From: Vicugna pacos
Lineage: Eukaryota; Chordata; Mammalia; Artiodactyla; Camelidae
Assembly (NCBI RefSeq): GCF_048564905.1
Contig: NC_132992.1
Coordinates: 29,684,501 to 29,748,500 of the forward strand
DNA: 64,000 nucleotides
Reading direction: 5' to 3'
In this document: positions 50,901 to 59,468 of the stretch, piece by piece
How the letters are laid out: each line of letters opens with the position of its first letter
How positions within the stretch are numbered: the first letter of the stretch is position 1
Position numbers and translations under genes: made by a program
Notes under the pieces: generated by a model
What the model saw: the letters and a program-made list of their open reading frames with translations, nothing else
Database searches by the model: none
Told to the model about the DNA's origin: nothing

Positions 50901-51256
50901 AACTCTCCAATTTTGCCTACCTCTTGGCCTCTAAACTTAGCCTCTCGCCAAGGAGGGGTCATGGCTCTGCCTCAGGCCTGCTCTCAGGGGGCCGGAGGGG
51001 CCACAGAGCACCCCCCTCCCCGACTCCTGAGGCGAGAGGCCTTGGCCAGCCTCCAAATCCAGTTGCCAAGTCTGGGAAGCAAGCTGTAGTTGGAGGTCCA
51101 GCCCCGGCTGAAAAGAAGCCTTTCTCGGGGGCTGACCTTGGGGCGCCTGGGGAGAAACCTCTGGCCCTGGGAGCGGTTCGCGCCTCACAGCCTCGTAAGA
51201 GAAGGCGTGATAGCTTCGTCACGGGCAGGAGGAAGAAACAACGTCGCAGCCAGTAG
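41983..51256 (+). CDS. NUTM1: NUTM1, NUT midline carcinoma family member 1
   Basis: NUTM1 is a testis-restricted nuclear protein that recruits p300/CBP and promotes histone hyperacetylation in spermatids. Its human gene is fused to BRD4 in NUT carcinoma (family knowledge). Seven coding exons splice in frame: 41983-41998, 43679-44393, 46374-46502, 47566-47705, 48214-48500, 48811-48927, 49265-51256. The total is 3,396 nt, 1,131 codons plus TAG; human is 1,132 as I recall. Residues 1-240 are Pro/Ala-rich. The middle contains the conserved '[14 protein letters not shown]' segment and a p300-binding acidic region. The long last exon (residues 469-1131) is low-complexity, with a terminal basic nuclear-localisation signal (RKRRRDSF...RRKKQRRSQ). 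All junctions are GT-AG. It is convergent with LPCAT4. Confidence 0.96.
41999..43678 (+). other. NUTM1 intron 1
   Basis: A 1.68-kb phase-1 intron. In human the oncogenic fusions join upstream of the next exon. No strong repeat is seen. 43460-43600 has phrases reminiscent of a hAT MITE ('gggggacatttgcaaac', 'gttgagaatca'), which is weak. Confidence 0.5.
43679..44393 (+). CDS. NUTM1: NUTM1 coding exon 2
   Basis: Residues 6-244. It is Pro/Ala-rich with the conserved 'KVIVKVKTE' and '[20 protein letters not shown]' segments. The acceptor is CCACAG|CG and the donor TTAT|GTAAGT. The split Ile codon (AT|C) restores the family's FLIPVL. Confidence 0.95.
44555..44765 (-). repeat. MIR SINE, minus orientation
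   Basis: 'gatcctcacaaccctgtgag', 'ggatgagaaaactgaagctc' and 'agagaggttccctgtcatac' form the inverted MIR. Confidence 0.8.
44960..45215 (+). repeat. MIR SINE, split by a U2 retrocopy
   Basis: The left part is 'cggtcttctcatctagaaag' and 'gtacctacctca'. The right part is 'cagagggttgctgagaagat', 'gcagagtgcctggcgtggag' and 'attaaatggcagctgctatc'. The two halves join into one MIR when the insert and one repeat copy are removed. Confidence 0.85.
45042..45109 (-). repeat. Tailless retrocopy of the U2 snRNA 5' end with target-site duplication
   Basis: On the minus strand 45093-45061 reads ATCGCTTCTCGGCCTTTTGG and on to about nucleotide 33 of U2 snRNA (GATCAAGTG), with a short mismatch patch after nucleotide 21. 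The host MIR sequence GATGA(C/T)TGTACCTACCTCA is duplicated at 45042-45060 and 45091-45109 (19 bp, one mismatch). There is no A-tail and no rest of U2, so it is neither a full U2 pseudogene nor a U2 gene. It fits the tailless class of truncated small-RNA retrocopies. Confidence 0.9.
46374..46502 (+). CDS. NUTM1: NUTM1 coding exon 3
   Basis: Residues 244-287, '[20 protein letters not shown]' to '[11 protein letters not shown]'. The acceptor is GTTTTAG|CCC and the donor GAAAA|GTGAGT. Confidence 0.95.
46503..47565 (+). other. NUTM1 intron 3
   Basis: About 1.06 kb with no repeat I can name. Confidence 0.5.
47566..47705 (+). CDS. NUTM1: NUTM1 coding exon 4
   Basis: Residues 287-334, '[20 protein letters not shown]' onward. 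The donor is CCAG|GTAAGG, phase 1. Confidence 0.95.
47706..48213 (+). other. NUTM1 intron 4
   Basis: 508 bases of GC-moderate DNA. No element is recognised. Confidence 0.5.
48214..48500 (+). CDS. NUTM1: NUTM1 coding exon 5
   Basis: Residues 334-429. It contains the basic stretch '[20 protein letters not shown]' and an acidic Glu-rich run, then '[17 protein letters not shown]'. The acceptor is CCTCAG|TG and the donor AAG|GTGGGC. Confidence 0.95.
48811..48927 (+). CDS. NUTM1: NUTM1 coding exon 6
   Basis: Residues 430-468, '[20 protein letters not shown]' to '[10 protein letters not shown]'. The acceptor is CCCCAG|GTG and the donor CAG|GTAAAC. Confidence 0.95.
49265..51256 (+). CDS. NUTM1: NUTM1 coding exon 7 (last)
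   Basis: Residues 469-1131, starting [13 protein letters not shown] after the acceptor TTCTAAG|CTG. It has acidic and Ser-rich low-complexity regions, then '[20 protein letters not shown]' and the C-terminal basic signal. TAG is at 51254-51256. The frame is open a further 102 bases upstream of the acceptor, but that part is intron. Confidence 0.95.
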   Translation: MVQKRLLALEEEDAEAPPSCSGTQLDSSPSVSDEDEEGGGRLRPSPGPRVAGGTIRLGKAASPGKRAREVPGGQERALGGLRRLCRDGNPLPSPSGWDLQLELAAPQGTRGPLGRERRGSGKVTGQISSHVDDHLGGAGSPGRSLVADRASEALPLCWQEGPQLEIVPHLDVGLSELTPLQGQGLGKQALGLQTGQQIGNLGAAPQEEPLAVPQEGSPGAMWGDDRDPPTVQSYDQDPSPRAAGDRDVAGASLSPGLWLSNVIDTVGLELPLQIEEVIESFHDGECVTEHQRGCQALGPRSSISLGPGETTAPGGVGSSAVPCGSTDAPLALEKTNYCSLLGPLRANSSASQPKVNRGQSPETIQDPSDLWAGACPPLLESSIDASTRGASKEAPLPASQGNILILGPQGTSSFPKASPEAGGRDSSISPLVEATKCGNTLSVRDACGLQLGAAEDACPLGFHPYDPQGEAREDTDLSEPKDLASLPANRESYAHRTPKSTPPPQGLRSASPRRGTRDALIVREAPPVSGTGSSADGAKGEEEDEELSNFAYLLASKLSLSPRRGHGSASGLLSGGRRGHRAPPSPTPEARGLGQPPNPVAKSGKQAVVGGPAPAEKKPFSGADLGAPGEKPLALGAVRASQPRKRRRDSFVTGRRKKQRRSQ

Positions 51257-51468
51257 GGAGCTGTGGGCCCCATCCTGTTCCACCTGCCAATCCTTGAAGG
51301 TGGGGCCCAGAGTAGATTTCACCCACAGACATTCCTCCTCGGCCCTATGCTGTTTGTTGTTCTGCCAAAGTGGCGAGTGTGGGGGGAGGTCATGCTGGCT
51401 AGGTTGGAGGTGGTCCTCTTGGTGAGAGGTGAGAAGTATCTTTGAAAGGAGTTGTATGGAAAAAAATG

Positions 51469-51474
51469 AATAAA
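51469..51474 (+). terminator. NUTM1: NUTM1 polyadenylation signal (AATAAA)
   Basis: A canonical AATAAA lies 213 bases past the stop codon, followed by a TG-rich downstream element (TTTTTGTTGTTGG...TTGTGTGTG). Cleavage is likely near 51,490. Confidence 0.85.
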
Positions 51475-51494
51475 GACATTTTTGTTGTTGGAAA

Positions 51495-52270
51495 ATGTTG
51501 TGTGTGCCCTTTTGGACTCATGGCATTGCTGCTAGATGGCGTAAGATGCTGAAAAGAAAGGAGGTGGAGGTGGCCTCGAATTTGATGGATCCAGGTACCT
51601 TTCCAGCTTCCAGCCTTATCTAGGCTCCTGGATAAGCCCCAGCTCTGAGAAGTCCCCAGGCATCACTTTATTCCTTCATCCAAAGCCTGGACTTGGTGTT
51701 GGGAGAGCTTCTCTGGACATCCTATCATTATCTGTCCCTACAGATGGAAGGGATTATAATTACAGGTAATTGTGCCTAGACACAGCACCTTCATTACGGA
51801 GGCCTTTTCTTCTTCCTTGAAAAGAAGCTGGATGGAAGGGACCTTTATGTTCCCAATTCTTCCCATGGGAGAAAACTTCCATGTGGCAGGTCTGAGCTGC
51901 AGGCAGGAGGGCTGGTTCCGACTGACACAGCTCTCTGCTCCACAACAGGGGGCATCAATCTCAGTAGGACTATTATATATGGAATGGTAGTTAGCTATTT
52001 TTTAATCTCTAATGAGGACAGAACAAGAGGGAATAGGCTGAAAAGAGGTTCGTGAAGAGGCCTGTTAAGATGTGCGTTTATCGGTATGACAACAGGAAGG
52101 GAGATGAAATTTGCATTTCTGTGCAGGAGAGAGCCCTGCCCGTCTGGAAGTAAGGATTCATCCAGCTGTTGCCAAGGGGACTAACCTGGGGAAGCTTCAG
52201 GGTCATCCAGTGGGCAGCCTGCAATCATTAAGCCTTTTCCTTTGTAGCTAATGACACCATCAGTGTGACT
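51495..52270. other. Intergenic gap between convergent NUTM1 and LPCAT4
   Basis: Less than 0.8 kb separates the two inferred 3' ends. No repeat is recognised. Confidence 0.6.
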
Positions 52271-52274
52271 GACC

Positions 52275-52486
52275 TGCCTTTTTTTAAATAGATATAGATA
52301 TATATTTATATATAAAATAGTTTCTTACAAAATAAAGCCAAACAAATGGAAAATGAAAACCAACTTAAAAAAACAAATAGCAATAACCAAAAGTCAAGCA
52401 GGACAGAGATGGGCTTGAGGCCCAAGGGTGGCCCCTGGCGCTGCCCTGAGTCTGTGGGCCGGTGCGAGCTGGGGAGGTCGGGGCGC
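52275..52486 (-). other. LPCAT4: LPCAT4 3' UTR
   Basis: About 200 bases past the LPCAT4 stop. An AT-rich tract at 52290-52320 contains minus-strand TATAAA/ATAAAT variants that may serve as the polyadenylation signal. No perfect AATAAA is on this strand here. Confidence 0.5.
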
Positions 52487-52641
52487 TCAGTCGCCCTTTT
52501 GCTTGGGGGCCTGCACGCTCCCGTTGGCCAGAGCCGGGGGGCTGCCTGGGGGGGAGGCATGTGGTTTCTGGGAGGGGCGCAGGTAGGTGCTGAAGAGCTT
52601 CCCGTGGAGCGGGTCGTGGAGGGAGAAGTCCTGGAACTGAC
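52487..52641 (-). CDS. LPCAT4: LPCAT4 coding exon 14 (last)
   Basis: Residues 467-517, '[20 protein letters not shown]' to 'QAPKQKGD', with stop TGA at 52489-52487. The junction codon with exon 13 reads Gly (G|GT), where I recall Cys in human. Confidence 0.94.
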
Positions 52642-55600
52642 CTGGACAGGTAAGAGTGAGACGGGGAAAGTAAAGCGACCTCAGGAGGAGAGGAAGAGGG
52701 TCCCCCGCTCTTTCCTCCGAATTGGTATGTCCTGTTTCTCTCATCTCAGCCTCACTGTCTCAGATGCAAGTTCATATCCTGTCTCCCCAGTTGGTTCCTC
52801 CCAGCCTCGCCTCTCGGACATCCTGGCCCCTGTCCTGGCCCCCAGCTCTTGTTCCCTCACAGGCCGGGAGGCGGTGGCTCACCGAGGGAGAGGCCTTGGC
52901 AGGGTCCCTCCTGGCACAGCTCGGCATGCAAAGTCATGGCGGCAGGGCGGGGTGACCCCAGCAGCAGGTGCAGGATGGTGCTGAAGCCGTCTTTGTAGAG
53001 CAGGCGGCCGGGCCCCTCAGCCTGCTCCTCGGCAAAGAGCTAGGAGGAAAGGGGAGGCAAGTCAAGCTCTCTCCTCGTGCCATCACGCTGCACATCTGCT
53101 AGACAGGCTCCTCTTCCAAGAGTGCGGAGCCCAGGCCCTCCTGCCCCCGGGCCCTTTCTGTACAATTATAATCCTCAAAGCTGCTGCCTTCTTCCTGGTC
53201 CCAGCCAGGCCTCAGCAGAGAGACACTGGGGCTCCGCAGTTTGGACAGTGTGGCATGGGGGTGGATACCAAGCACCTACTGTCTAGATGCTACTGGGGAC
53301 AGCACACCACACAGGCCTCCAGGTGGGGTAAGCACAGCAACCCCGTGCCCTTCCCGCCCCCCCAACTTCCTGATACCTCAAAGGCCAAGCGAGTCAGCTC
53401 CTCCAGGTTCCTGCCCCCATCCAGAGCTGCCAGTGCAAGGGCCACATCTCGGAAGTCCACCAAACCCTTGGCATCCTGGAGGTTGGAAGAGAAACCAGGA
53501 CGATGCGGGGACCAACCCCGTGTCTGCTCCCCTCTGAACTGTGAGCCCTGAACTCTCCAGGACCCCCTAAAGTTCTCTCAGGTCACAGGCTTGCTCAGGC
53601 GATGCCCCCCCAAGTCACCTGGTGACATAGCTCTCCTTTCACGAGATCTATTAGGTATGAGGGAATCCATCAGGTAAGCTGAAGTTACCAGTAAGTTTCT
53701 GACATACTATTAGGGCTTTCCTGACCCCAAGCTGGAAAAACTGGTTCTCTCCAGACCTGGCCTATGTGGGAGAACTGGTCCAACAAACTAGAAGAGGGCC
53801 ACTGGCATAATTTACCAAAAAATACAAAACCGCAAGGATGCCTGCTGTGCCAGGCCTATGGGGGACTGTGGCGCTTGGGTTTTGGTTCTGTTCTGCTACA
53901 GGCTACGATGGGATGCCCCTCTCAGGGACAGTCTGCCCCACACTGAAGAACTGGCACAGCTGGGCCACTCCCTGTCCTTTCAGAGGATGTTGATAACTAT
54001 GGTCTGCATCTTACATCAAAAAGAACTCCTTAGGACCACTGGGGGGTTGTTCATAAACAGTTAAGTCCCAAGAAATACATGGTTTGCCAAGATTCCTGAA
54101 AAAGTTCAGGAAACCCCCAAAGAAGCTCTGGGATATTTAAAAAAAAAATCTGCCCAAGTATCACAGATGCTTCCAGATCTCAAACTCTTAACCCCCTAGC
54201 CCCTCACTGTGGTGCTGCCTCCTCCGTATGTCACCTTCCCGCTAACCCTCACGACTCTTCTCTGAAACCCTCACACAGTGCCCCACAGGTTGGATGGTCC
54301 CCCATTTTGCCAGCCTCTAAAGTGGCTTCAGAAACCTATGGATCTCAGTATCTCTCCATTGTTCTTTCCCACAACGACTACAACACTGTTCTTCAATGCA
54401 TTGGGGACTATTACAAAAAAAAAGAGAGAATCCCCCAGTGGACCTCCTATGTCCATCTACTAACAGCTGTTAGAACATCCAGCCCAGACTCCAAGATGGC
54501 CATCTGATGCAAACCACATGGCCCTCAGATACCATCCTTAAATCTTGAGCAAGCCAGCAGGTAAAATCTTTTACCTGCTGGAAGTAGCTAAAGGCACCAG
54601 CCACTGTCTGGGGGTCGGAGAGCTGCAGCTGCCTGGCAAACTCTTCCTGGCTGATCATTCGACTCCGGCCGGGCTCTGCTCCAGTGTCCACACGGCCAGG
54701 GGACAGCCTACAACGGAATGTTGAAGGCAGAGAGCTGACTCGGTTTCTTTCTAGACACATCACCCAGCAGGCCCTTGGCCCCAGCCCCAAGAGTTCTCCC
54801 AGCACAGGTACATTTGCTGTTTTCTTAAGATGTGCTCTGACTCATAGTCTCTGGAGAGCCATTCCCACTTCTGTCACTGGGGTTATTACATATCTTTCTT
54901 TATTCCTCCTTGCTTTTGCTCCACTGTCTTTTAAAACATTCCTCTATCTTCCCACTTTTTCTTTTTTGAGACTTTTCTTCCTCCTACCCATTCTTTTTTT
55001 TCCCTTCTTCTTCGTTTTCCCTATCTACACGTTACTCTGCCCACCCCCTCATCCTCAAGGTCACTTACCCAGCCTTCCGAAGCACCTTCCCCAGTTCCCA
55101 GAGCTGCGGCTCCAAGGCTACCTTCAGCCGGCCCACCACAATCACCGGCAAGCTGCCCACAAACTCACACTCGGTGGCTGGAATGCCCAGGGCCCTATAG
55201 GATGGAGTGGAGGGGGAATGAGGCAGAAGAACCCCCTGAGGGTTCATTGCTGACTCTGGCCTCCTGATGAGGCCAGCCACCCACGAGCCCTTCCCACGGC
55301 CCCATTCCTGCCCTTTGCCTCAAAACCTCAGGCCCCTACCCCTTCCTGTGGTTCCTCTGCCCTGTCTATCAGTTCTAGGAACTCCTCTGTGGGACACTCA
55401 CTGTGCCATAACCCTCTGGACATTGTTGGCATAGAGGGTGGGGTCCCTGCTCTCCTCCGGGCTGGGGCGGTACACAGGGAGGAACTGAAACACACAAACG
55501 CTTTTTATCAGGACCTCAGAGCTCGAGGTGACCCCCCTTCCAAGGTTTCTGGGGTCAGCAGATGCCCAATCTCCCACCCCATGCACAGGGTCATACCTCC

Positions 55601-58600
55601 ACATCCACAACGCTGCAGGGCTGAGAGGCTGTGAGCCAGAGGACTTTGAGCCTGAGAGAAAAGAGACCTCCGATGCTCATCAACCTCTAACTACGGGCTC
55701 CCCTACCCCAAGGCTGGGGGTGGCAAAGTTCTGCCCATTGATAAAAAAATTAACTACTAGCATACAGTCAGCTGGACGAACGTGCAGGGGGCGCCCAGGG
55801 TCCAGGAAGGTGGAAGGACGAGAGAGAGCTGCAGGGCCACGCCAGAGGGCGCGGTGCACGTGAGGGGAGGTCGGAGCAACCCGGGAGAAGACAAGAGACA
55901 AGCTTGGTGCTGGTGGATCTCAAAAAAGGGAGAAAATCACCTAGAAACTGAGAACTAAATCAAAAGAAACTATCATCACAGCAGGAACGACTAGGTGGGA
56001 TAGCTGAGAGCACTTCCAGATTATACATGGAGATGAGAACAAAGTAGAGGGAAACAGGCATCCTTTCCTCTGGCGTTCTCTGTCCCAGGATGAAGATGGG
56101 CTGATCACCTTGTTCGGAGGCTGACAGATGGCCAGGAATTCTAAGGGACCCCGCTCCCCACCCTCACCCGAGGAACACCAGTACTCACACTCCAGGGCCC
56201 CTCCATGCCCAGCTGGTGGTGTCCTATGGGAGAAGCAGAGGCGAGGGGAGAAAGGCATTCCTTTTCTCCCCTGGAACTGGCTGACCCTCTTTGAGCAGAG
56301 GCCCTGGTCCGGACCCAGCCCCACCCAAAGCCCCACACACCCCATGGCAGCATTAGCAGTTCTCAGTGATTCCCATTCGGGCTGGACTTGTGTGCCCCTT
56401 CCCCTCTCTTGGACAAAGACTTACCAGACTGTTGGGGTAGCGGATGAGGACAGGCTGCACAGGCACCCCTGCGATGAAGGCTCCTAAACCCATTTCCACC
56501 CCCACCCCCCAGGCAGAGGTTAGCACATGGAGGTAGCTAGAGATCAAGCACGGGGTCTGGAACAGCTCTACAATGAGGTGTGGCCTTGTCCCATCTCATT
56601 ATAATTTTCTCTGACTTCTGGAGACTTCTCAGTGTCAGCTAGGAGGTTCCCTGTCTCCCTTCCCCCCCCACCTCTCCACTTCTTGGGTTATTCCAGAGTC
56701 CCTCTCCAAATCTGGGATTCCTTTTTCCCTTTCCTTCGGCCCTACCATCCACTACTGTTTCATTCACCTGGTTTGAACTTTAGCAAAGCCTTCTTGTTGG
56801 AACAGGTGCCCTCAGGAAAGAATAGTACCTGGGGGAAAAAAAAAAAAGGAACCAGAATGAGGTGGGGTGAGTGGAAGGGGAAAAGAAACCTCTTCAGGAA
56901 CACATAAAAGGTGAGGAGATCTTGAGACCCTTACCCACCTGGGGCCACTTGCCTCCTGAGGTAGCCCGTCTTCGGACCTCCTCCACCACTCTGCGCCGGG
57001 AAGCCGGGTCATGCCGGGACACTAGGATAGCTTGGTTGAAGCGAAGGAGGGCTGGGGTCCAGAGAGGATACAAGGAGTCACTTGGTTCCCACCCAAGGCA
57101 TTAACACTTGCAGCCTCCTCTGCCTCAACAGTAGGATATGCTTCTCAGTGATCTCTTTGCCCTGGGGACCCTCCTTTCACGGTAGGTTGTCCTTTTCGGG
57201 AACTGACCAGAGTGCCTCTAACATGCTGTCTAAGCACAGCCCTTAGATTCTAAGAGGCTGGTTTACAAGTGGTGATAATTTGCATTTCATCTGCCAGTAT
57301 CAGCCAACATCCCTTCTAACTTCTCCCTCCCCTCTTGAGGCCAGCTCTCTCCAGAGTGTCCCTGATTCCTGTCTTTTTTGTCCAGAGTGGTCATCTCTCC
57401 CCCTCACCCCTCTTAAAACCGCTCACCTCCAATGACAGGAACTGAAAGGTTCTCAGCTCGAGACACAACCTTGGGCAGGTCACAGGGCAGCAGAACAATG
57501 GGGTCAAAGAAAGTAGAGTGGGGGGCGGCGACGAGGACAGGGGCTTGAAGGCGAGAGGCCCGCTCGCCCCGAACTCGAATCCGGAGGAAACCCAGCAGGA
57601 AAAAGAGCAGGCGGCTGAGGCCCAGCACCCCACTGTGGCACACGGTCCTGCAGAGCAAGGCTGGGCATCAGCAGAGGCAGCGACCCCGGCCCTCATTCAC
57701 CCCAAGCTCAGACACCCAGGGAAGTGGGTGCCCTTCTTTTGCCCTCTGTTATTCTGGGGGAAGGGGCTGGAGTCTCTGGTCCCTTTGGGACACAGTAGGG
57801 TGTATCACTTAGACTGGGGTCCGGGGTACCAGGGTCTGAGCTTGGCTGACTCCCCTCACCTACCCAGAGCTTCAGAACCCTCCCTCCTCTTCCCACAGAG
57901 AGAACTGAATGGATAGCAGGGAAGAGAAGTGAGGAGCTAGGTTTCTAGGGATTGGTCCCTCACTTACTTCCTCCATCCTGTAATGGGCTCCTGAAGCTGC
58001 TCCTCAGTGAGACCAGCTACTTGCAGCCAGGCAAAGGGCCAGAGGAGAAAGAGGACGATAAAGGCCAGGAGCACTCGGATAGGGGCCAGCAGTGCCCCCA
58101 GGAGGCAGAACTGCAGAAGGTGGGACAAAAGGCTCCTTAAGGGCTATGACATGCTACCTCCAGGCTTCTCCCTCTCCCACAAGCATGGTCCCAGGGGTAG
58201 AGGGCCATCACCCCCTGTAGATCAGGAGACAGGTGACGTGGGAACAGGACATGGGACTGGAATCCAAGGTGGGATGAAGATACCAATGAGGGAAAGAGGA
58301 TAAAAGATTAATAGGATCACAGGCCTCATTTTTCTATCTTTCAGTTGGTCCTCACCACATCTATAAAAAAAAACTGTTAAGAGGATTTAATAACTCCTGC
58401 AAAAGCGCCCAGCACAGTGCTTGATGTAGAGTAGGTTAGAGATAGTTCCTCCTCCCCACATCCTCTTCCATAAATAGCTCTTATGTCCAACAGAAACCAG
58501 GTGCATAGGGCTTTCCACTTGGGCTTTGGAGGCTGAGGGCTGGAACACAAAGAGAGAAAGGTCCACTTTTCCGGCCCAGGCCAGTCTCCAGTTCTGCCCA

Positions 58601-59468
58601 GCAGCACTCCCCCAGCACTGGGGGAGCAGGGAGAGAAGAGCTAGGCCCTGCTCCACAGGGTCGGGGTTGCCAGGAGCCAGGGTGACTCCAAGCGCTACCC
58701 TGGGGAGAGTGCAGGTAAACAAACCAAGCACCAGGAGCCGGCCTCAGGGGAGGTGATGGGAACAGAAACCTTGATACTCCCTTCTCACACCACTCCCCGG
58801 CTCCCCGAGGCCAGCGGGGCCCTCCACTTCCTGTAGCCAACCCCCTTCTCAACCTCCCTCCCCCCTCCACCAGGAGGTGCTGCAGTGCGGGAGGAGGGGG
58901 AGTGGAAAGAGGGGTTGTTGGAAGGGCACGGGGTGCAGGCTCCGGGCCCAGAAACCTCTTCCAAGTCATAGCCTCCGAGAAGCACTCAGCACGCCCCAGC
59001 CCCCACCCTCGGCTATCTGTAGCCTCCAACTCCATCCTAGCCATCGGCCTCCGCAGGATGCATCCGCAGTCTCCAGTGTCCTCCATCTCCCCCTATCCCT
59101 GGGTCCCCTGCAGTCCTCAACCTCACCTAGACAATTCTCACACCTCGAATCTCGTCTATCGCCCAAGCCTGCGTCTTTCCCAGGACTCCTCGCCCACCCC
59201 CGCCGCCCCCACGTGCGCACCTCCGGACTCCCGCCCCGCTAGCCTCTCAAACACCTCCTTTCCGGATCTCCATCCCCGTCTTTGCCATGGTTCTAAAAGG
59301 CCTCCGTTTTTCTATCCCCACGAGTCCTCGCGACGCCCCCCGCCCACACCTTACCTTAACCCTCTGGAGGCGGGAGAGATGTAACTCATGCACGAAGGGG
59401 TTGGGGGGCGCTGAGGGCCCGGGGGTGGGGTCGAGGGGGGCCCAGTCCCCCGGACTTCCCTGGCTCAT
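52487..59468 (-). CDS. LPCAT4: LPCAT4, lysophospholipid acyltransferase 4
   Basis: LPCAT4 (AGPAT7/LPEAT2) is an ER membrane acyl-CoA:lysophospholipid acyltransferase. It re-acylates lyso-PE, lyso-PC and related lipids with unsaturated acyl chains in the Lands cycle. Fourteen coding exons join to 1,554 nt, 517 codons plus TGA; human is 524 as I recall. Residues 39-70 form a hydrophobic membrane segment ([20 protein letters not shown]) and a second lies at about 94-107. The catalytic motif HxxxxD is HSTFFD (129-134). The substrate-binding motif FPEGTC is at 201-206. '[12 protein letters not shown]' follows as motif IV. The C-terminal half corresponds to the degenerate EF-hand region of the family and ends KQKGD. 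All introns are GT-AG with consistent phases. It starts in a CpG island and converges on NUTM1. Confidence 0.96.
52883..53039 (-). CDS. LPCAT4: LPCAT4 coding exon 13
   Basis: Residues 415-466, '[20 protein letters not shown]' onward. The acceptor is CCTAG|CTC and the donor CTCG|GTGAGC. Confidence 0.94.
53377..53475 (-). CDS. LPCAT4: LPCAT4 coding exon 12
   Basis: Residues 382-414, '[20 protein letters not shown]' to 'TRLAFE', in the EF-hand-like region, phase 0 on both sides. Confidence 0.94.
53476..54574 (-). other. LPCAT4 intron 11
   Basis: This is the second longest LPCAT4 intron (1.1 kb). Plus-strand frames at 54278-54507 show no known domain. I recognise no repeat, yet the text does not look like simple single-copy intron either (see Part 2). 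Confidence 0.4.
54575..54707 (-). CDS. LPCAT4: LPCAT4 coding exon 11
   Basis: Residues 337-381, '[20 protein letters not shown]' to 'AFSYFQQ'. The acceptor is TTGTAG|GC and the donor CAG|GTAAAA. Confidence 0.94.
55069..55194 (-). CDS. LPCAT4: LPCAT4 coding exon 10
   Basis: Residues 295-336, '[20 protein letters not shown]' to 'KVLRKAG'. The acceptor is CTATAG|GG and the donor CTGG|GTAAGT. Confidence 0.94.
55402..55484 (-). CDS. LPCAT4: LPCAT4 coding exon 9
   Basis: Residues 268-294, '[20 protein letters not shown]' to 'NVQRVMA', with two bases of the next Gln codon before the donor GTGAGTG. Confidence 0.94.
55597..55651 (-). CDS. LPCAT4: LPCAT4 coding exon 8
   Basis: Residues 249-267, '[18 protein letters not shown]'. 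The acceptor is CTCAG|GCT and the donor GAG|GTATGA. Confidence 0.93.
56189..56223 (-). CDS. LPCAT4: LPCAT4 coding exon 7 (35-nt micro-exon)
   Basis: Residues 238-248, '[11 protein letters not shown]' plus two bases of Val. The acceptor is CCATAG|GAC and the donor GAGT|GTGAGT. It is too short to show as an open frame. Confidence 0.92.
56425..56483 (-). CDS. LPCAT4: LPCAT4 coding exon 6
   Basis: Residues 218-237, '[19 protein letters not shown]' (acyltransferase motif IV). The acceptor is GTTTAG|GA and the donor CTG|GTAAGT. Confidence 0.94.
56768..56828 (-). CDS. LPCAT4: LPCAT4 coding exon 5
   Basis: Residues 198-217, '[20 protein letters not shown]', carrying motif III (FPEGTC). The acceptor is CCCCAG|GTA and the donor CCAG|GTGAAT. 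Confidence 0.94.
56939..57051 (-). CDS. LPCAT4: LPCAT4 coding exon 4
   Basis: Residues 160-197, '[20 protein letters not shown]' to 'SGGKWPQ' (motif II region). The acceptor is CCCCAG|CC and the donor CAG|GTGGGT. Confidence 0.94.
57427..57647 (-). CDS. LPCAT4: LPCAT4 coding exon 3
   Basis: Residues 86-159, '[20 protein letters not shown]' to 'ENLSVPVIG', with catalytic HSTFFD (129-134). The acceptor is CTGCAG|GAC and the donor GGAG|GTGAGC. Confidence 0.95.
57968..58110 (-). CDS. LPCAT4: LPCAT4 coding exon 2
   Basis: Residues 39-86, the N-terminal membrane segment and '[11 protein letters not shown]'. The acceptor is CTGCAG|TTC and the donor GGAA|GTAAGT. Confidence 0.95.
58111..59354 (-). 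other. LPCAT4 intron 1
   Basis: The 1.24-kb first intron is GC-rich toward exon 1. A weak MIR-like phrase ('agcacagtgcttgatgtaga') lies near 58,410. Long frames on both strands here (up to 201 codons) are composition artefacts. Confidence 0.55.
59355..59468 (-). CDS. LPCAT4: LPCAT4 coding exon 1
   Basis: Residues 1-38, [18 protein letters not shown] to 'HLSRLQRVK', with ATG at 59468-59466 and donor AAG|GTAAGG. This start matches the family N-terminus. The frame is open further upstream only because the island is GC-rich. Confidence 0.95.

Noticed and set aside
58481-59086. 201-codon minus-strand frame within LPCAT4 intron 1
   Set aside because: It lies between verified exons 1 and 2, resembles no protein and overlaps other long frames.
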